Shown here one piece after another: positions 9,579-19,918 of a stretch of 64,000 nucleotides of DNA. The stretch covers positions 62,001-126,000 of the forward strand of contig NZ_JAPSKV010000007.1 of the NCBI RefSeq assembly GCF_031181385.1, read 5' to 3'. Origin of the DNA: Fredinandcohnia onubensis (GTDB lineage Bacteria > Bacillota > Bacilli > Bacillales > Bacillaceae_L). A model generated the notes under the pieces. It had not been told where the DNA came from. It worked only from the letters and a program-made list of their open reading frames with translations, and did no database searches. Made by a program: the position numbers and the translations under genes. Position 1 is the stretch's first letter, and each line of letters opens with the position of its first letter.

Positions 9579-9716
9579 ATGTTTAAAGATTTTATGAGCA
9601 AATTTAGAAATTTTTCGAAGGAAGACTGCTGCTCCATTTCCATTGAAGAAGTTAAGGATGAAAAAACACAAGATGCAGCCGAATGCTGTGATAATCAGCA
9701 ATCTTGTTGTAGCTAA
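9579..9716 (+). CDS. 45-aa Cys-pair-rich miniprotein, absent from the ORF track
   Basis: Translation MFKDFMSKFRNFSKEDCCSISIEEVKDEKTQDAAECCDNQQSCCS; SD AGGAGGAG; directly downstream of the permease. Confidence 0.8.
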   Translation: MFKDFMSKFRNFSKEDCCSISIEEVKDEKTQDAAECCDNQQSCCS

Positions 9717-9718
9717 AT

Positions 9719-9750
9719 TAATGCCCCTCTTCCAATGAAGGGGGGCATTG
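9719..9750 (+). terminator. Hairpin after the Cys-rich operon
   Basis: AATGCCCCTCTTC-CAAT-GAAGGGGGGCATT; no strong T tract. Confidence 0.55.
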
Positions 9751-9778
9751 GCTTGGATCCTAGCTTACTAGGTCCATT

Positions 9779-12067
9779 TTATCCATCTACCTGATATAAC
9801 TCCTCATCCACTTTATCAAGCAAAAAGTTCGTAAGATCCGTTCCAAAAAAGTGAAGCCTGTGTAATGGACGGGTCATGGATACGTAGAGAAGCTTAATGT
9901 CTATTTCATTATTATCGAATACTTCCTCGTTCGAATAAACCAGCACCGCGTCAAATTCCAAGCCTTTTGACAGATTCGAACTGACAATGACGACCTCTTC
10001 CTTATTAATTTCATCATTTTCTTTTAAAAGCTGCACAGGGAGATCACTATATTTATTGAAGGCTTTCGCTAGTTTTTGGCACTCTTTATTGGTCTTGCCG
10101 ACGATCGCGATGGTTTTCATATTTTCATCATAAAGAGTCTTTATTACCTCAGTTATGGTGCGAACTGTTTCTTTCTCAGACATACTAATTTGATGAAAAA
10201 CAGGCTTATCTCCGTGGCGGACAACTGGCTCAACCATTGGTAGATTAAGGTGAAGTAGCTCAAGTAATTGGTTTGCTGCATTCATAATCTCAATGGTGGT
10301 TCGGTAGCTTTTTTGTAGGGTCTTATAGGTTGCCCTTGGAAAGATGTTATCCCTAACTGTTGCCCAGTTGTTAATGCCTCGGTAAGAGTGAATTCCTTGG
10401 GCTAAATCTCCTACAATTGTAAACATGTCGGTTTCAAGTGCTGTTTTTAATGCGGCTAGCTGAAAATAGCTATAATCCTGCGCCTCATCAATAACAACAT
10501 TGCGGGCCATCAGCTCCTTTTTCACCCCATAAAGCTTTGCCTTCAAATATAAAAGTCCAGCTAAATCCTCAAGTTCATATGATTTTTTAAGTTGTTTTTG
10601 ATAGTCCATAAAGAATTGTATTTGCTCATCGGTCAGAATCCCTGACGCGTAGGTTGGAAATAGTTCAGTCACAAACCTTTGAAAATAGTAGAAAACATCG
10701 TGATTTTGAAGCTTCTTAATATAGGTATTAACTGCCGTACGGGATTGCTTCGTGATTTCTTCAATAAGCTCTGCCTTTTTATCCAGCGCTTTTGTCACAT
10801 AACGACGGCGCTTTTCCGGGTCGATTTGCGTTTTGAATAATACGTTATCCAGCTTATCATCATAAAATTTTGTCACTTTATGAAGCATTTTTTTCTTTTC
10901 CAACCTGACTGTGTTTTGAAGCACTTTTTTCACTTTATCAATCCGCTTATAATATGGAAGATAGCGATATTCATAGGTCATTAAATGATGAATATCTCTC
11001 GCCTTATATAGCCGAAACTTTGATACAAAGAAGTCCTCTTTTGGTAGCAAGGAGCTTAAAATATCCTCTACATAATGCTCCAGCATATCCCGGTACTCAA
11101 GAGAACCTTTAAATGCTGATATCCATTTAATCATTTCAGGATTTTTATATTCATCATGGATGAATCCGAGTAGCTTCGCGTCTGCTTTCGCGAGCTTAAT
11201 CGGTTTTCCAAGGCATTTTTTCACAAAGTCAACAAACGTCGTTTGCTGGATGTGATCAACACCCAATTCTGGAAGCACCTCAGAAATATAATCGATAAAA
11301 AGGCGATTCGGTGCCAGAATCATCAGCTGGTCAGGAGAAAAATACTCTGCATAGGTGTAAATAAAATAAGAGATACGGTGTAGGGCAATAGTTGTTTTCC
11401 CACTTCCTGCGGCTCCTTGGACAATGATTGGTTTGTTGAGGTCCGCACGAATGATACTGTTTTGCTCCTCCTGAATTGTTGAGACAATATCAGTTAAGCG
11501 GTTACTTGCACTTTCAGACAACGACTTTTGCAGAAGCTCATCGGTAGTTGTTAAATCAACATCCCGAATTTCCGCGAGCGCCCCATCCTCAATGATGAAC
11601 TGTCGCTTTAAAGCTAAGTACCCTTTAAACTCCTCCCCCTCTGCCTTATATGAGACATACCCTAGGCGACCGTCATAATAGAGGTTAGCTACAGGTGATC
11701 GCCAATCCACAATAATTGGCTGTTGGGTTTCCTTATCAAAGAGAGAGACCTTCCCGAAGTAGAGAACCTCCTCTTTTCCCGTTTCTTCCCGATTAAAATT
11801 AATTCTCGCGAAGTATGGCTTGTTGCGGTTTCTCTTCAGATTTCGCACCTCTTCATGTGTTCTTCTTAGTAAGGTTGAATTCGTTAACATATTAAGGTAA
11901 CTCAAGCTACTGTCTTTGAAATCAACACCATCCAGGGCTCCCTTTAAATTTTCACGAAAGTTCTCCTCAGTTGACTCTGATGCCTGAATGACAATATCCA
12001 TGTACTTTTTCGTAAAATCCAACCGTTCTGTTTCCTCATCGAAGTTAGGATGTTTCTCCTCCATCAT
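9779..12067 (-). CDS. helD: HelD-like UvrD-family helicase (RNA polymerase-associated)
   Basis: Walker A QGAAGSGKTTIALHRISYF, DEAQDYS, SYRTT motifs; HelD-type N-terminal region and size; likely start ATG 12067. Confidence 0.88.
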   Translation of the reverse strand: MMEEKHPNFDEETERLDFTKKYMDIVIQASESTEENFRENLKGALDGVDFKDSSLSYLNMLTNSTLLRRTHEEVRNLKRNRNKPYFARINFNREETGKEEVLYFGKVSLFDKETQQPIIVDWRSPVANLYYDGRLGYVSYKAEGEEFKGYLALKRQFIIEDGALAEIRDVDLTTTDELLQKSLSESASNRLTDIVSTIQEEQNSIIRADLNKPIIVQGAAGSGKTTIALHRISYFIYTYAEYFSPDQLMILAPNRLFIDYISEVLPELGVDHIQQTTFVDFVKKCLGKPIKLAKADAKLLGFIHDEYKNPEMIKWISAFKGSLEYRDMLEHYVEDILSSLLPKEDFFVSKFRLYKARDIHHLMTYEYRYLPYYKRIDKVKKVLQNTVRLEKKKMLHKVTKFYDDKLDNVLFKTQIDPEKRRRYVTKALDKKAELIEEITKQSRTAVNTYIKKLQNHDVFYYFQRFVTELFPTYASGILTDEQIQFFMDYQKQLKKSYELEDLAGLLYLKAKLYGVKKELMARNVVIDEAQDYSYFQLAALKTALETDMFTIVGDLAQGIHSYRGINNWATVRDNIFPRATYKTLQKSYRTTIEIMNAANQLLELLHLNLPMVEPVVRHGDKPVFHQISMSEKETVRTITEVIKTLYDENMKTIAIVGKTNKECQKLAKAFNKYSDLPVQLLKENDEINKEEVVIVSSNLSKGLEFDAVLVYSNEEVFDNNEIDIKLLYVSMTRPLHRLHFFGTDLTNFLLDKVDEELYQVDG

Positions 12068-12411
12068 CAAACCACCTCCATTTATCAAGAAGAAAAAACC
12101 ATGAATTAGCTGATAATCCATGGTAAGTAATCTCAAAAGAACAAAGTTTTCCGATACAATATGTAAAAGACGTATTTTTGATTATAGTATACACCATTAA
12201 TGAAGGCAACCTATATTTCCCTTTTATGGAATATTCATTATTAACTTTGCTCGAAACACCTTAACTTAGAAAAATGTTTGCTATATAATTTTTAGCGCTT
12301 TCATCTTACGTATTAGTACAGAGTAGTGTATAATTTTAAGTAAGTTCACAAATTATCCACAATTACTGAAAAATAAAAATAGATTTTAAAATACATAAGG
12401 GGGAGCTAATA

Positions 12412-12636
12412 ATGATTCGGACAGGGATTGCCGCTTTTTTAAGTTTCTTTTTATTACTTTTTGAAGGCTTTATTGTAATTAAATTAAAAGGGTATACTGG
12501 CATTTATTTTGGAGATTTACATCTACTAGTTAGCGTGCTAGCAATGAATTTCTTCTTTGCATTTACTATACTAACTCATATTAAAATGTGGCATCAAAAC
12601 AAAGGCATTAAGGAATCTGAAGCGGAAGTAAAATAA
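12412..12636 (+). CDS. Small membrane protein, uncharacterised (74 aa)
   Basis: Two hydrophobic segments; SD AGGGGGAG; followed by a strong hairpin. Confidence 0.7.
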   Translation: MIRTGIAAFLSFFLLLFEGFIVIKLKGYTGIYFGDLHLLVSVLAMNFFFAFTILTHIKMWHQNKGIKESEAEVK

Positions 12637-12650
12637 GCGATCAAAACAGT

Positions 12651-12683
12651 GTAGGCGCATGAATGATTCATGCGCCTACTTTT
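12651..12683. terminator. Intrinsic terminator
   Basis: GTAGGCGCATGAATGATTCATGCGCCTACTTTTG. Confidence 0.85.
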
Positions 12684-12695
12684 GTGTCTACCTTA

Positions 12696-14138
12696 TTATG
12701 CTAATGGTGATGGCTCTACCCCTTTTGGAATAGGGCATTCATATGGATTTCCATCTAATTTTTCTTCCAATTCAACTTTTGCATCTTCAATTACCTCAGG
12801 ACGAAGGAACAAATCTAATGCTGTATTAGCTAACACCTTACCTGCTTGAAGCATTCCTTTATGAGCAATTGATGTTCTCCCTTGGGAAACTAACTGCCAT
12901 GAATGGAGTGGTGTTCCTAATACAAAGCATTCCCCAAAGAATTGTGCTGTTGGTACAATCCAACTTACATCCCCAACATCTGATGAACCAAACAAAATAC
13001 CATTCGATTCTTCATAAGGGGCAACAAGGTCGTTGAATGTTTTTGTTGCAAAGTCTCTTGTAATTAAATTTGCCTTTGATCCCGCAACTTTTTTCATTTC
13101 ATTAAGAGCATTGCTAACATCATCATCTGAAATTTGCTTTCTGATTTCTTCCGCATAACTCATTTCTTCTTCATTATATTCCGCAAGGCCTACACTCTCC
13201 AAATGATTATGTAACACTTGCCCTAGAGCATTATTTGGAATATAGTTTGAGCATGCTTTATCGAAAGTGACCTCGACTTTTGTTTCCGTCATTAGAGCTG
13301 CACCTTTAGCAATATTCACAACACGTTCATATATACTTCTTACATCCTTCATATGAGGTGCTCGAATTAAATAGAGAACTTGTGCTTCACTTTGGACTAC
13401 ATTCGGAGAAAATCCTCCTGTATTGGTGATGGAATAATGGACCCGTGCCTCAGGAATAATGTGTTCACGTAAATAATTGACACCTACATTCATTAGTTCA
13501 ACCGCATCTAATGCACTTCTACCTAGATGTGGGGAATTTGCAGCATGAGCAGCTACTCCTTTGAATGTAAAATAAACTTGATAGTTCGCTAGAGTTGATA
13601 GCGTAAATATTCCGCTCGTTGAATGTGGGTGCCATGTGAGGGCACAATCAATATCATCGAACGCACCTTCTCTGGCCATGAATGTTTTTCCTGAACCACC
13701 TTCTTCACCAGGGCATCCATAATATTTAATGGTACCAGATATATTGTTTTCCTCCATATATTGCTTAACGGCAATAACCGCTGCTAATGGAGCAGTTCCT
13801 AGCAAATTATGTCCACAACCGTGACCGTTCCCTTTTTCTTTGAGAGGTTCATATATGGTAGACCCTGCTTTTTGACTCATACCTGAAAGTGCATCATATT
13901 CTCCTAAAATCCCAATAACCGGCTTTCCACTTCCAAAGGTACCAGTAAATGCTGTCTTAACTCCACCTACTCCACGTTCAACCTTAAAACCTTCATTTTC
14001 AAGCGCCTGACATAAGACGTCTGCAGACTGATGCTCTTCAAATCTTGTTTCAGCCAAATCCCAAATTTGATCGCTAATTTTGATATATGTGTCTCTTTTT
14101 GCCTCTATATAGTCGTTTATTTTTTCAACAAAGTTCAA
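12696..14138 (-). CDS. M20-family amidohydrolase, AbgB-like (p-aminobenzoyl-glutamate hydrolase subunit B type)
   Basis: GILGEYDALSGMSQKAG...GHGCGHNLLGTAPL, DVGDVSW; next to an AbgA-like and an AbgT gene. Confidence 0.85.
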   Translation of the reverse strand: MNFVEKINDYIEAKRDTYIKISDQIWDLAETRFEEHQSADVLCQALENEGFKVERGVGGVKTAFTGTFGSGKPVIGILGEYDALSGMSQKAGSTIYEPLKEKGNGHGCGHNLLGTAPLAAVIAVKQYMEENNISGTIKYYGCPGEEGGSGKTFMAREGAFDDIDCALTWHPHSTSGIFTLSTLANYQVYFTFKGVAAHAANSPHLGRSALDAVELMNVGVNYLREHIIPEARVHYSITNTGGFSPNVVQSEAQVLYLIRAPHMKDVRSIYERVVNIAKGAALMTETKVEVTFDKACSNYIPNNALGQVLHNHLESVGLAEYNEEEMSYAEEIRKQISDDDVSNALNEMKKVAGSKANLITRDFATKTFNDLVAPYEESNGILFGSSDVGDVSWIVPTAQFFGECFVLGTPLHSWQLVSQGRTSIAHKGMLQAGKVLANTALDLFLRPEVIEDAKVELEEKLDGNPYECPIPKGVEPSPLA

Positions 14139-14145
14139 TTTTCTC

Positions 14146-15468
14146 TTACCCCCATTGTCGATTTTTCACTGATGTTAAGATGTGTAGAAATGATTCTACT
14201 CCAATTTTCATGACTGTTTCATCGATATCGAACTTTTCATTATGATGACCAGCTGCTAAAGTAGTTCCTAGAATGCTATAGGTTGCAAGTCCACCGTTTT
14301 CTTTCACTCTAGCCATCATATAGGTAGCATCTTCTGAACCTGCAGCAAAAGAAGACTCCTTTACGATCGAATGTACGCCTGTCACATTCCCGATGCTATC
14401 ATGCATAAATTCGATTAATTCTTCACTTGAATCACTTGTACGGGCTTCCCCAACAATCTCATAATCAACATCCACTCCATACATGGAAGCAGCACCATTC
14501 AATACATTTTTTGCACTTTCTAACATAAATTCATTTACTTCTGTATTGATCCCGCGAGTTTCAACCTTTAAATGGGCATGTTGAGGGATAATATTTCTTC
14601 CACTTCCAGCTTGAAGTACCCCGACATTTACTCTCGATGCCCCACCACTATGACGAGGTATACTTTGTAAGCCAAGAACAGCAGAAGCAGCAGCAAGTAG
14701 AGCATTTTTTCCTTCTTCTGGTTTTGCACCAGCATGTGCAGCTTTTCCAGAAAACTCAACATTTAATTTCGTCGTTGATAAAAATCCATTAGAACCACAA
14801 ATAACCTCACCTAATGGAACTCCTGTACCAACATGTGCTGCAATAAATAGATCAACATCATCGACGACTCCTGCTTCAACCATGGATTTTGCACCACGTA
14901 CGCCTTCTTCAGCCGGTTGAAAAATGAGTTTGATTTTACCTGTTAATTCCTCTTTCATTCCTTTTAAAAGCTTAGCAAGTCCTAGACCGATTGAAGTATG
15001 CGCATCATGTCCACAAGAATGCATCATCCCAGAATTAATAGACTGGAATGCTTGGCTAACAGGGAAATGATCTTCTGCATTAGATTCCTGAATATCTAGT
15101 GCGTCCATATCAAAGCGTAGTCCGACAGTTGGTCCTGGTTTTCCTGTGTCTAATACACCCACTACGCCTGTATATCCGCCTGATAAATATGGGAGCCACT
15201 CTTCTTTTGCTCCTTGCTCTAACGCTCTTTTTTCATGCATTTCAAGTACTGATTGCGGTGGTACACCCATTCGGGAGTTATGGTCGACTACTTCTTTACC
15301 AACCTTAACCTCATAACCCCATTCTGATAGTTTTGAAGCCACAATCGAAGCAGTTCGAAATTCGACCCAGCCAGATTCAGCGTATTTATGAAAATCTCGT
15401 CTCCATTCAACCATTGATGGATAAATCTCTTCTACCATTTGTGAAAAATTTCTTGACATCGCGGTCAC
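14146..15468 (-). CDS. M20-family amidohydrolase, AbgA-like
   Basis: WRRDFHKYAESGWVEFRTASIVASKL...MHSCGHDAHTSIGLGLAK; SEDATYMMARV. Confidence 0.85.
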   Translation of the reverse strand: MTAMSRNFSQMVEEIYPSMVEWRRDFHKYAESGWVEFRTASIVASKLSEWGYEVKVGKEVVDHNSRMGVPPQSVLEMHEKRALEQGAKEEWLPYLSGGYTGVVGVLDTGKPGPTVGLRFDMDALDIQESNAEDHFPVSQAFQSINSGMMHSCGHDAHTSIGLGLAKLLKGMKEELTGKIKLIFQPAEEGVRGAKSMVEAGVVDDVDLFIAAHVGTGVPLGEVICGSNGFLSTTKLNVEFSGKAAHAGAKPEEGKNALLAAASAVLGLQSIPRHSGGASRVNVGVLQAGSGRNIIPQHAHLKVETRGINTEVNEFMLESAKNVLNGAASMYGVDVDYEIVGEARTSDSSEELIEFMHDSIGNVTGVHSIVKESSFAAGSEDATYMMARVKENGGLATYSILGTTLAAGHHNEKFDIDETVMKIGVESFLHILTSVKNRQWG

Positions 15469-15554
15469 CCCTTTTAGACGTTGAAATATTTATAGGAGAA
15501 GGGCTTTAATCCCTCCTCCTAAAACAAGTAATCTACAACTTTTATAAAAACAAA

Positions 15555-17090
15555 TTAATTCATGTACATTTCAATTCCTGGTCCAATTGGAATACCAAAT
15601 AGGCCAAATACGAGTAGCATGACAATCCAGATTGCTAAAAATGCAATTGAGTAAGGAATCATCAGTGCCATTAATGTACCAATTCCAGCTTTTTTATCAT
15701 ATTCATTCATAAAGGCGAGAATAATCGCAATATATGGGTTAAGTGGTGTTAACATATTAGTAGATGATTCACCAATACGATAAGCAACCTGCACAAATGC
15801 TGGATGATAGTTTAATAGCATCATCATTGGAACAAAAATTGGTGCTTCGAGCGCCCATAATGCTGATCCACTCGTTACAAATAGACTGAGTAATGCAGTT
15901 AAAATAACAAAACCAATGATTACAGCTAAGCCAGAAATATTTGCATCACTTAGGATTTCTGCACTATTAACAGCAATCCATGTTGCGAGATTACTCCAGT
16001 TAAAATACGCAATAAACTGTCCAATCGCAAATACGAGTACGATATAAGGAGCCATTTCTGTAATAGCCTCAGTCATATACTTTGGTACATCAGACGTGCT
16101 TTTGATTTTCTTCATTGTCACCCCAAAAGTTATACCGACGACAACAAAGAAAAGGAAAATAATCGGAATGATACCACTTAGGAATGGAGAAGGAATTAAC
16201 CCTCCATCTTCATTTGTTAACGGGGAATTAGGAATATAGATCAAAGTTACAATAGCCCCAATATAAATAAGTGCAGCAATCAATGTATTTCTAAGTGCCT
16301 TCTTTTCTAGCGGATCAATTTCTTTTGATTTCTCGCTAACCGCGCCACCTTCATATTTTCCAAGCCTTGGTTCAACTATTTTATCGTTGACAAATACCCC
16401 AACTACGGTAAGAACAAATACAGAAGCACTCATGAAAAACCAGTTATCGACAGGAGTAACTACTACATTTGGATCTATTGTTTTTGCAACCTCTGTTGAA
16501 ATTCCAGATAGAAGTGCATCTGTACCAGCAATAAGGATGTTTGCCGTAAAACCAATCCCCGCACCCGCAAATCCAGCAGCTAAACCAGCAATCGGGTGTC
16601 TACCCATTGTATGGAAAATTACAGCTGCAAGTGGAGGAATGATAACAAATGCAGCATCAGATGCAATATTACCCATAATCGCTACAAAAAACACAGCATA
16701 GGTAATAATTGACTTATGCGCTTTCATGATTGATTGTTTTATTGCACTTTCAAGCAATCCAACCTTCTGAGCTAGTCCAATCCCTAGCATCATTGTTAAA
16801 ACGAGACCTAACGGCTTAAAGCCTGTAAAGTTATCCAACATTGTGGTTAACATAAACTGTAAACCTTCACCTGATATTAAGCTTTTAATTTCCAGTTCTT
16901 CTCCAGATCCTGGATGGATAACAGTTACATCAAATAGACTAACGACCCAGGAAAACAGAATCATAAATCCTGCTAAATATACGAATAACATAAATGGATG
17001 TGGTAGTTTGTTACCTAACACTTCAATAAAATTTAATATTCGCATATATCCTTTTTGATTGTTCTGAGTTTCAACTGTTGGTTGAGCCAT
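15555..17090 (-). CDS. AbgT-family transporter
   Basis: Multi-TM; NKLPHPFMLFVYLAGFMILFSW, IIPPLAAVIFHTMGRHPIAGLAAGFAGAGIGFTANILIAGTDALLSGIS; start at ATG 17090 after AGGTGATG. Confidence 0.92.
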   Translation of the reverse strand: MAQPTVETQNNQKGYMRILNFIEVLGNKLPHPFMLFVYLAGFMILFSWVVSLFDVTVIHPGSGEELEIKSLISGEGLQFMLTTMLDNFTGFKPLGLVLTMMLGIGLAQKVGLLESAIKQSIMKAHKSIITYAVFFVAIMGNIASDAAFVIIPPLAAVIFHTMGRHPIAGLAAGFAGAGIGFTANILIAGTDALLSGISTEVAKTIDPNVVVTPVDNWFFMSASVFVLTVVGVFVNDKIVEPRLGKYEGGAVSEKSKEIDPLEKKALRNTLIAALIYIGAIVTLIYIPNSPLTNEDGGLIPSPFLSGIIPIIFLFFVVVGITFGVTMKKIKSTSDVPKYMTEAITEMAPYIVLVFAIGQFIAYFNWSNLATWIAVNSAEILSDANISGLAVIIGFVILTALLSLFVTSGSALWALEAPIFVPMMMLLNYHPAFVQVAYRIGESSTNMLTPLNPYIAIILAFMNEYDKKAGIGTLMALMIPYSIAFLAIWIVMLLVFGLFGIPIGPGIEMYMN

Positions 17091-17150
17091 CACATCACCT
17101 CTTTTATTTTGGTTTATTTTCGGACACCTTATGTCCACTTCCTAATATAG

Positions 17151-17168
17151 TTTCTATCATAATAGAAA
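17151..17168. promoter_or_regulatory. Candidate operator TTTCTAT-CATA-ATAGAAA in the divergent abgT/regulator region
   Basis: Perfect 7-bp inverted arms, between the divergent starts at 17090 and 17260. Confidence 0.45.
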
Positions 17169-17259
17169 AAATAAATAATTACAATGTAAGATTCTGACTA
17201 TTTTCTATAATGTCTATTTTTGCTATAGTATAATAAAAGAAAAAACAAGGAGTTAATAG

Positions 17260-18588
17260 ATGTTTCAAATAGGCATCATCACTGCAAAAAATTCATTAAC
17301 GTGGATTCGAGAGTTAGAAAACTTTTTTGATAATCAATGTCAATTTACATTTCTTCCATACGAAAACTTTGATGAAATTAAAGAAATGTATGAAAAAAAC
17401 GCTCTATTTATGGACGGCATCATCTTTAGTGGTCAGGTCCCTTATTTTTATATAAAAAAGGAATTAAAGTACTTTGAAAAACCTACCATTTACTTTGATT
17501 TAAATGAAAGTGATTTTTATAAAACATTATGTAAAACGATTTTAAAAGAAAAGAATTTTGATATTTCAAGAACATTGATTGATTTTATTTTTGAGCAAAA
17601 TAATTTTCTAGGATTAAAGGAATGGTTAGAAGAAGAAGAATTTCCCTATTTTCATAACGAGGATATTGAGTCATTTGACACAGAGACAGTATATGATGAC
17701 GTGTTTCAGCAGCATATAAGCTTATTTAAAGCTGGCAAAATTGATCTTTCTTTTACGAGGATTAGTAGTATATCAAAAAAATTAACTGATAATGGCGTCA
17801 AACATGTTATTGTTAACCCTTCCTTAGAATCAATGATAAAAAAAGTGAATGATTTTATTAATCAAATCAAAATGATGCGTTTAACTGAAAATCAAGTAGC
17901 TATCGGGAATATTGCTATTTCACAAATAACAATAAGCCCTGACATGAATCATGACCTGGAACGGAAAATGTTACTGTTGAATCAAGCACTGTTAGATTAC
18001 AATACAAAAAAACAACACGGCTTTATTATCCAGAGGAACTTCTTAAATTTTGAAGTCATTACAAACTATAAGGCATTGAAAGACATTACAAATGAGTTTA
18101 CACAATGTTCGCTATTATCCTATCTTAAGCAAACATTACCTTACGAAATAGATATTGGTTGGGGAATTGGCAATTCGCTGCAAGAGGCTCGTCTCAATGC
18201 TGAACATGCAAACAAAGAAAGAAGAATGGATCGCGGGACATCCTATATTATGACCGAAGATGAACAATTAATAGGACCTCTAGGTGATGAGACATGTTTA
18301 CAGATTCCAAATCAACTGAACACTCAAATTGAGAAATTTAGTAGCCAAATAGGCATGTCAGCATTGCAGATACAAAAAATAATGGCCGTTTTGGAAAAAC
18401 TTCAAACAAATGAAATTGTTTCAGATGATCTTGCCATTCATTTTGGAATATCTCAAAGAGCAGCAAACCGTATCTTGCAAAAGCTTGAGGAAAAGGGAGT
18501 TGCTGAAGTTTCTTATAAAAAGCAAAAAAAATTACGGGGCAGGCCAAAGAAAGTTTATCATATCGATTTCTTAGCTAAATTATCTTAA
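17260..18588 (+). CDS. DNA-binding regulator with C-terminal winged HTH and a central nucleotide-cyclase/GCH-III-like stretch
   Basis: C-terminal SDDLAIHFGISQRAANRILQKLEEKGVAEVSYKKQKKLRGRPKKVYHI; central IDIGWGIGNSLQEARLNAEHANKERR; divergent from the abgTAB-like operon. Confidence 0.7.
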   Translation: MFQIGIITAKNSLTWIRELENFFDNQCQFTFLPYENFDEIKEMYEKNALFMDGIIFSGQVPYFYIKKELKYFEKPTIYFDLNESDFYKTLCKTILKEKNFDISRTLIDFIFEQNNFLGLKEWLEEEEFPYFHNEDIESFDTETVYDDVFQQHISLFKAGKIDLSFTRISSISKKLTDNGVKHVIVNPSLESMIKKVNDFINQIKMMRLTENQVAIGNIAISQITISPDMNHDLERKMLLLNQALLDYNTKKQHGFIIQRNFLNFEVITNYKALKDITNEFTQCSLLSYLKQTLPYEIDIGWGIGNSLQEARLNAEHANKERRMDRGTSYIMTEDEQLIGPLGDETCLQIPNQLNTQIEKFSSQIGMSALQIQKIMAVLEKLQTNEIVSDDLAIHFGISQRAANRILQKLEEKGVAEVSYKKQKKLRGRPKKVYHIDFLAKLS

Positions 18589-18626
18589 TCTTTGAAAAAC
18601 GGATACATTTTTTAATTAAAAACAAA

Positions 18627-18653
18627 AGCCGACTCCCAGAGTCGACTTTTTTA
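18627..18653. terminator. Convergent-gene terminator
   Basis: AAAAGCCGACTCCCAGAGTCGACTTTTTT. Confidence 0.75.
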
Positions 18654-19880
18654 TTGCGTAATCGGTAATATAATCTCTACCTTTGTTCCTTTTCCTGGTT
18701 TACTATTGATGGTAATTTTCCCATGATGGTCTTCGATGATTTTTTTAGAAACCATTAATCCTAAACCTGTTCCATAATCCTTTGTTGTAAAGAATGGTTC
18801 GAAAAGCTTTTCCTGTACATCCTCAGGAATTCCACAGCCCTCATCACTAATGAGAATTGATACCATGTTATTGGCGGTTTGGCTACCTCTAATCGTTAAC
18901 ATACCACCCTCTGGCATGGATTCAAAGCTATTTTTAATGAGATTTAAGAAAACCTGTTTTATTTGTTTCTCATCACAATCGATATCCAGAACAGCCTCAT
19001 CCATTTTCAGGTCAATTATAACATTCCTCGCGTTCTCAGATTGCTCAAAGATCGAAAGGACATATTCAATAAGTTTCTTTACATTACATTTCGTCACATT
19101 AATTTGCCTTGGTTTGCCGATAACCAGCAAATCATTAAGGATTGAATCAATTCGATCAATTTCTTGCTCCATGATCATATATTGCATTTCATCCTCTTTA
19201 TGTTTTTCCCGCTGAAGCTGGGTAAACCCTTTTAAGGACGCCAACGGATTACGAATTTCATGTCCAACCGTAGTCGCCATCTGCCCGACAAATGCAAGCT
19301 TTTCCTTCTTGCGGAGCTCCTCATGCGTTTCCGAAAGTGCTTCGATATACGAGTAGAAACGGGTTAGGAGGATGTAGGCAATAAGCGCAAACATACCAAT
19401 CAGTAGAATTATTGCCAATACAATACCATTTCCTAATAATAGACCAATCAATCCATATTTCATTACAATTGCAATTGTAACTGTCAAAAAGAATCTCTTA
19501 TTTATAAAGATGGGAGAGAATAGCAAAAAAGCAATTTCAGCTGCATTTCCACTCTTAAAAGGTTCATTACTCCCCCAATAAGTGACTACATCATCAATTC
19601 CAGTGACTAGAAGATAAGACAACACATAAAAATATTTGACTAAATGTAGCTTACCTATTTTCCTTAAATAGAATGAGACTGGAATAAGGACAATTATTAA
19701 GATATAGGCTCCATATGCAAAATCAGTAGGAAGACCAATCTTAGCGTTAATAAATATAGGGTATATAAAATAATAAAAGAAATCATATAACAGGAAAATG
19801 CTATAAAACAATATTAAATATAGACGTAGCGCCTTCTTCTCTTCATGTAAAAGAAGAGAGTTATGTTTTAGATAAGACAT
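18651..19880 (-). CDS. Membrane histidine kinase with the same multi-TM sensor as the 21286..22434 HD-GYP protein
   Basis: HisKA VGHEIRNPLASLKGFTQL, HATPase DEGCGIP/GTGLGL; N-terminus YDFFYYFIYP...SGNAAEIAFLLFSPIFINKRFF...AYILLTRFYSYIEALS. Confidence 0.9.
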   Translation of the reverse strand: MSYLKHNSLLLHEEKKALRLYLILFYSIFLLYDFFYYFIYPIFINAKIGLPTDFAYGAYILIIVLIPVSFYLRKIGKLHLVKYFYVLSYLLVTGIDDVVTYWGSNEPFKSGNAAEIAFLLFSPIFINKRFFLTVTIAIVMKYGLIGLLLGNGIVLAIILLIGMFALIAYILLTRFYSYIEALSETHEELRKKEKLAFVGQMATTVGHEIRNPLASLKGFTQLQREKHKEDEMQYMIMEQEIDRIDSILNDLLVIGKPRQINVTKCNVKKLIEYVLSIFEQSENARNVIIDLKMDEAVLDIDCDEKQIKQVFLNLIKNSFESMPEGGMLTIRGSQTANNMVSILISDEGCGIPEDVQEKLFEPFFTTKDYGTGLGLMVSKKIIEDHHGKITINSKPGKGTKVEIILPITQ

Positions 19881-19918
19881 ATCTATCCTCACTTAGTTAA
19901 ATGATTATGCATTTTTCA

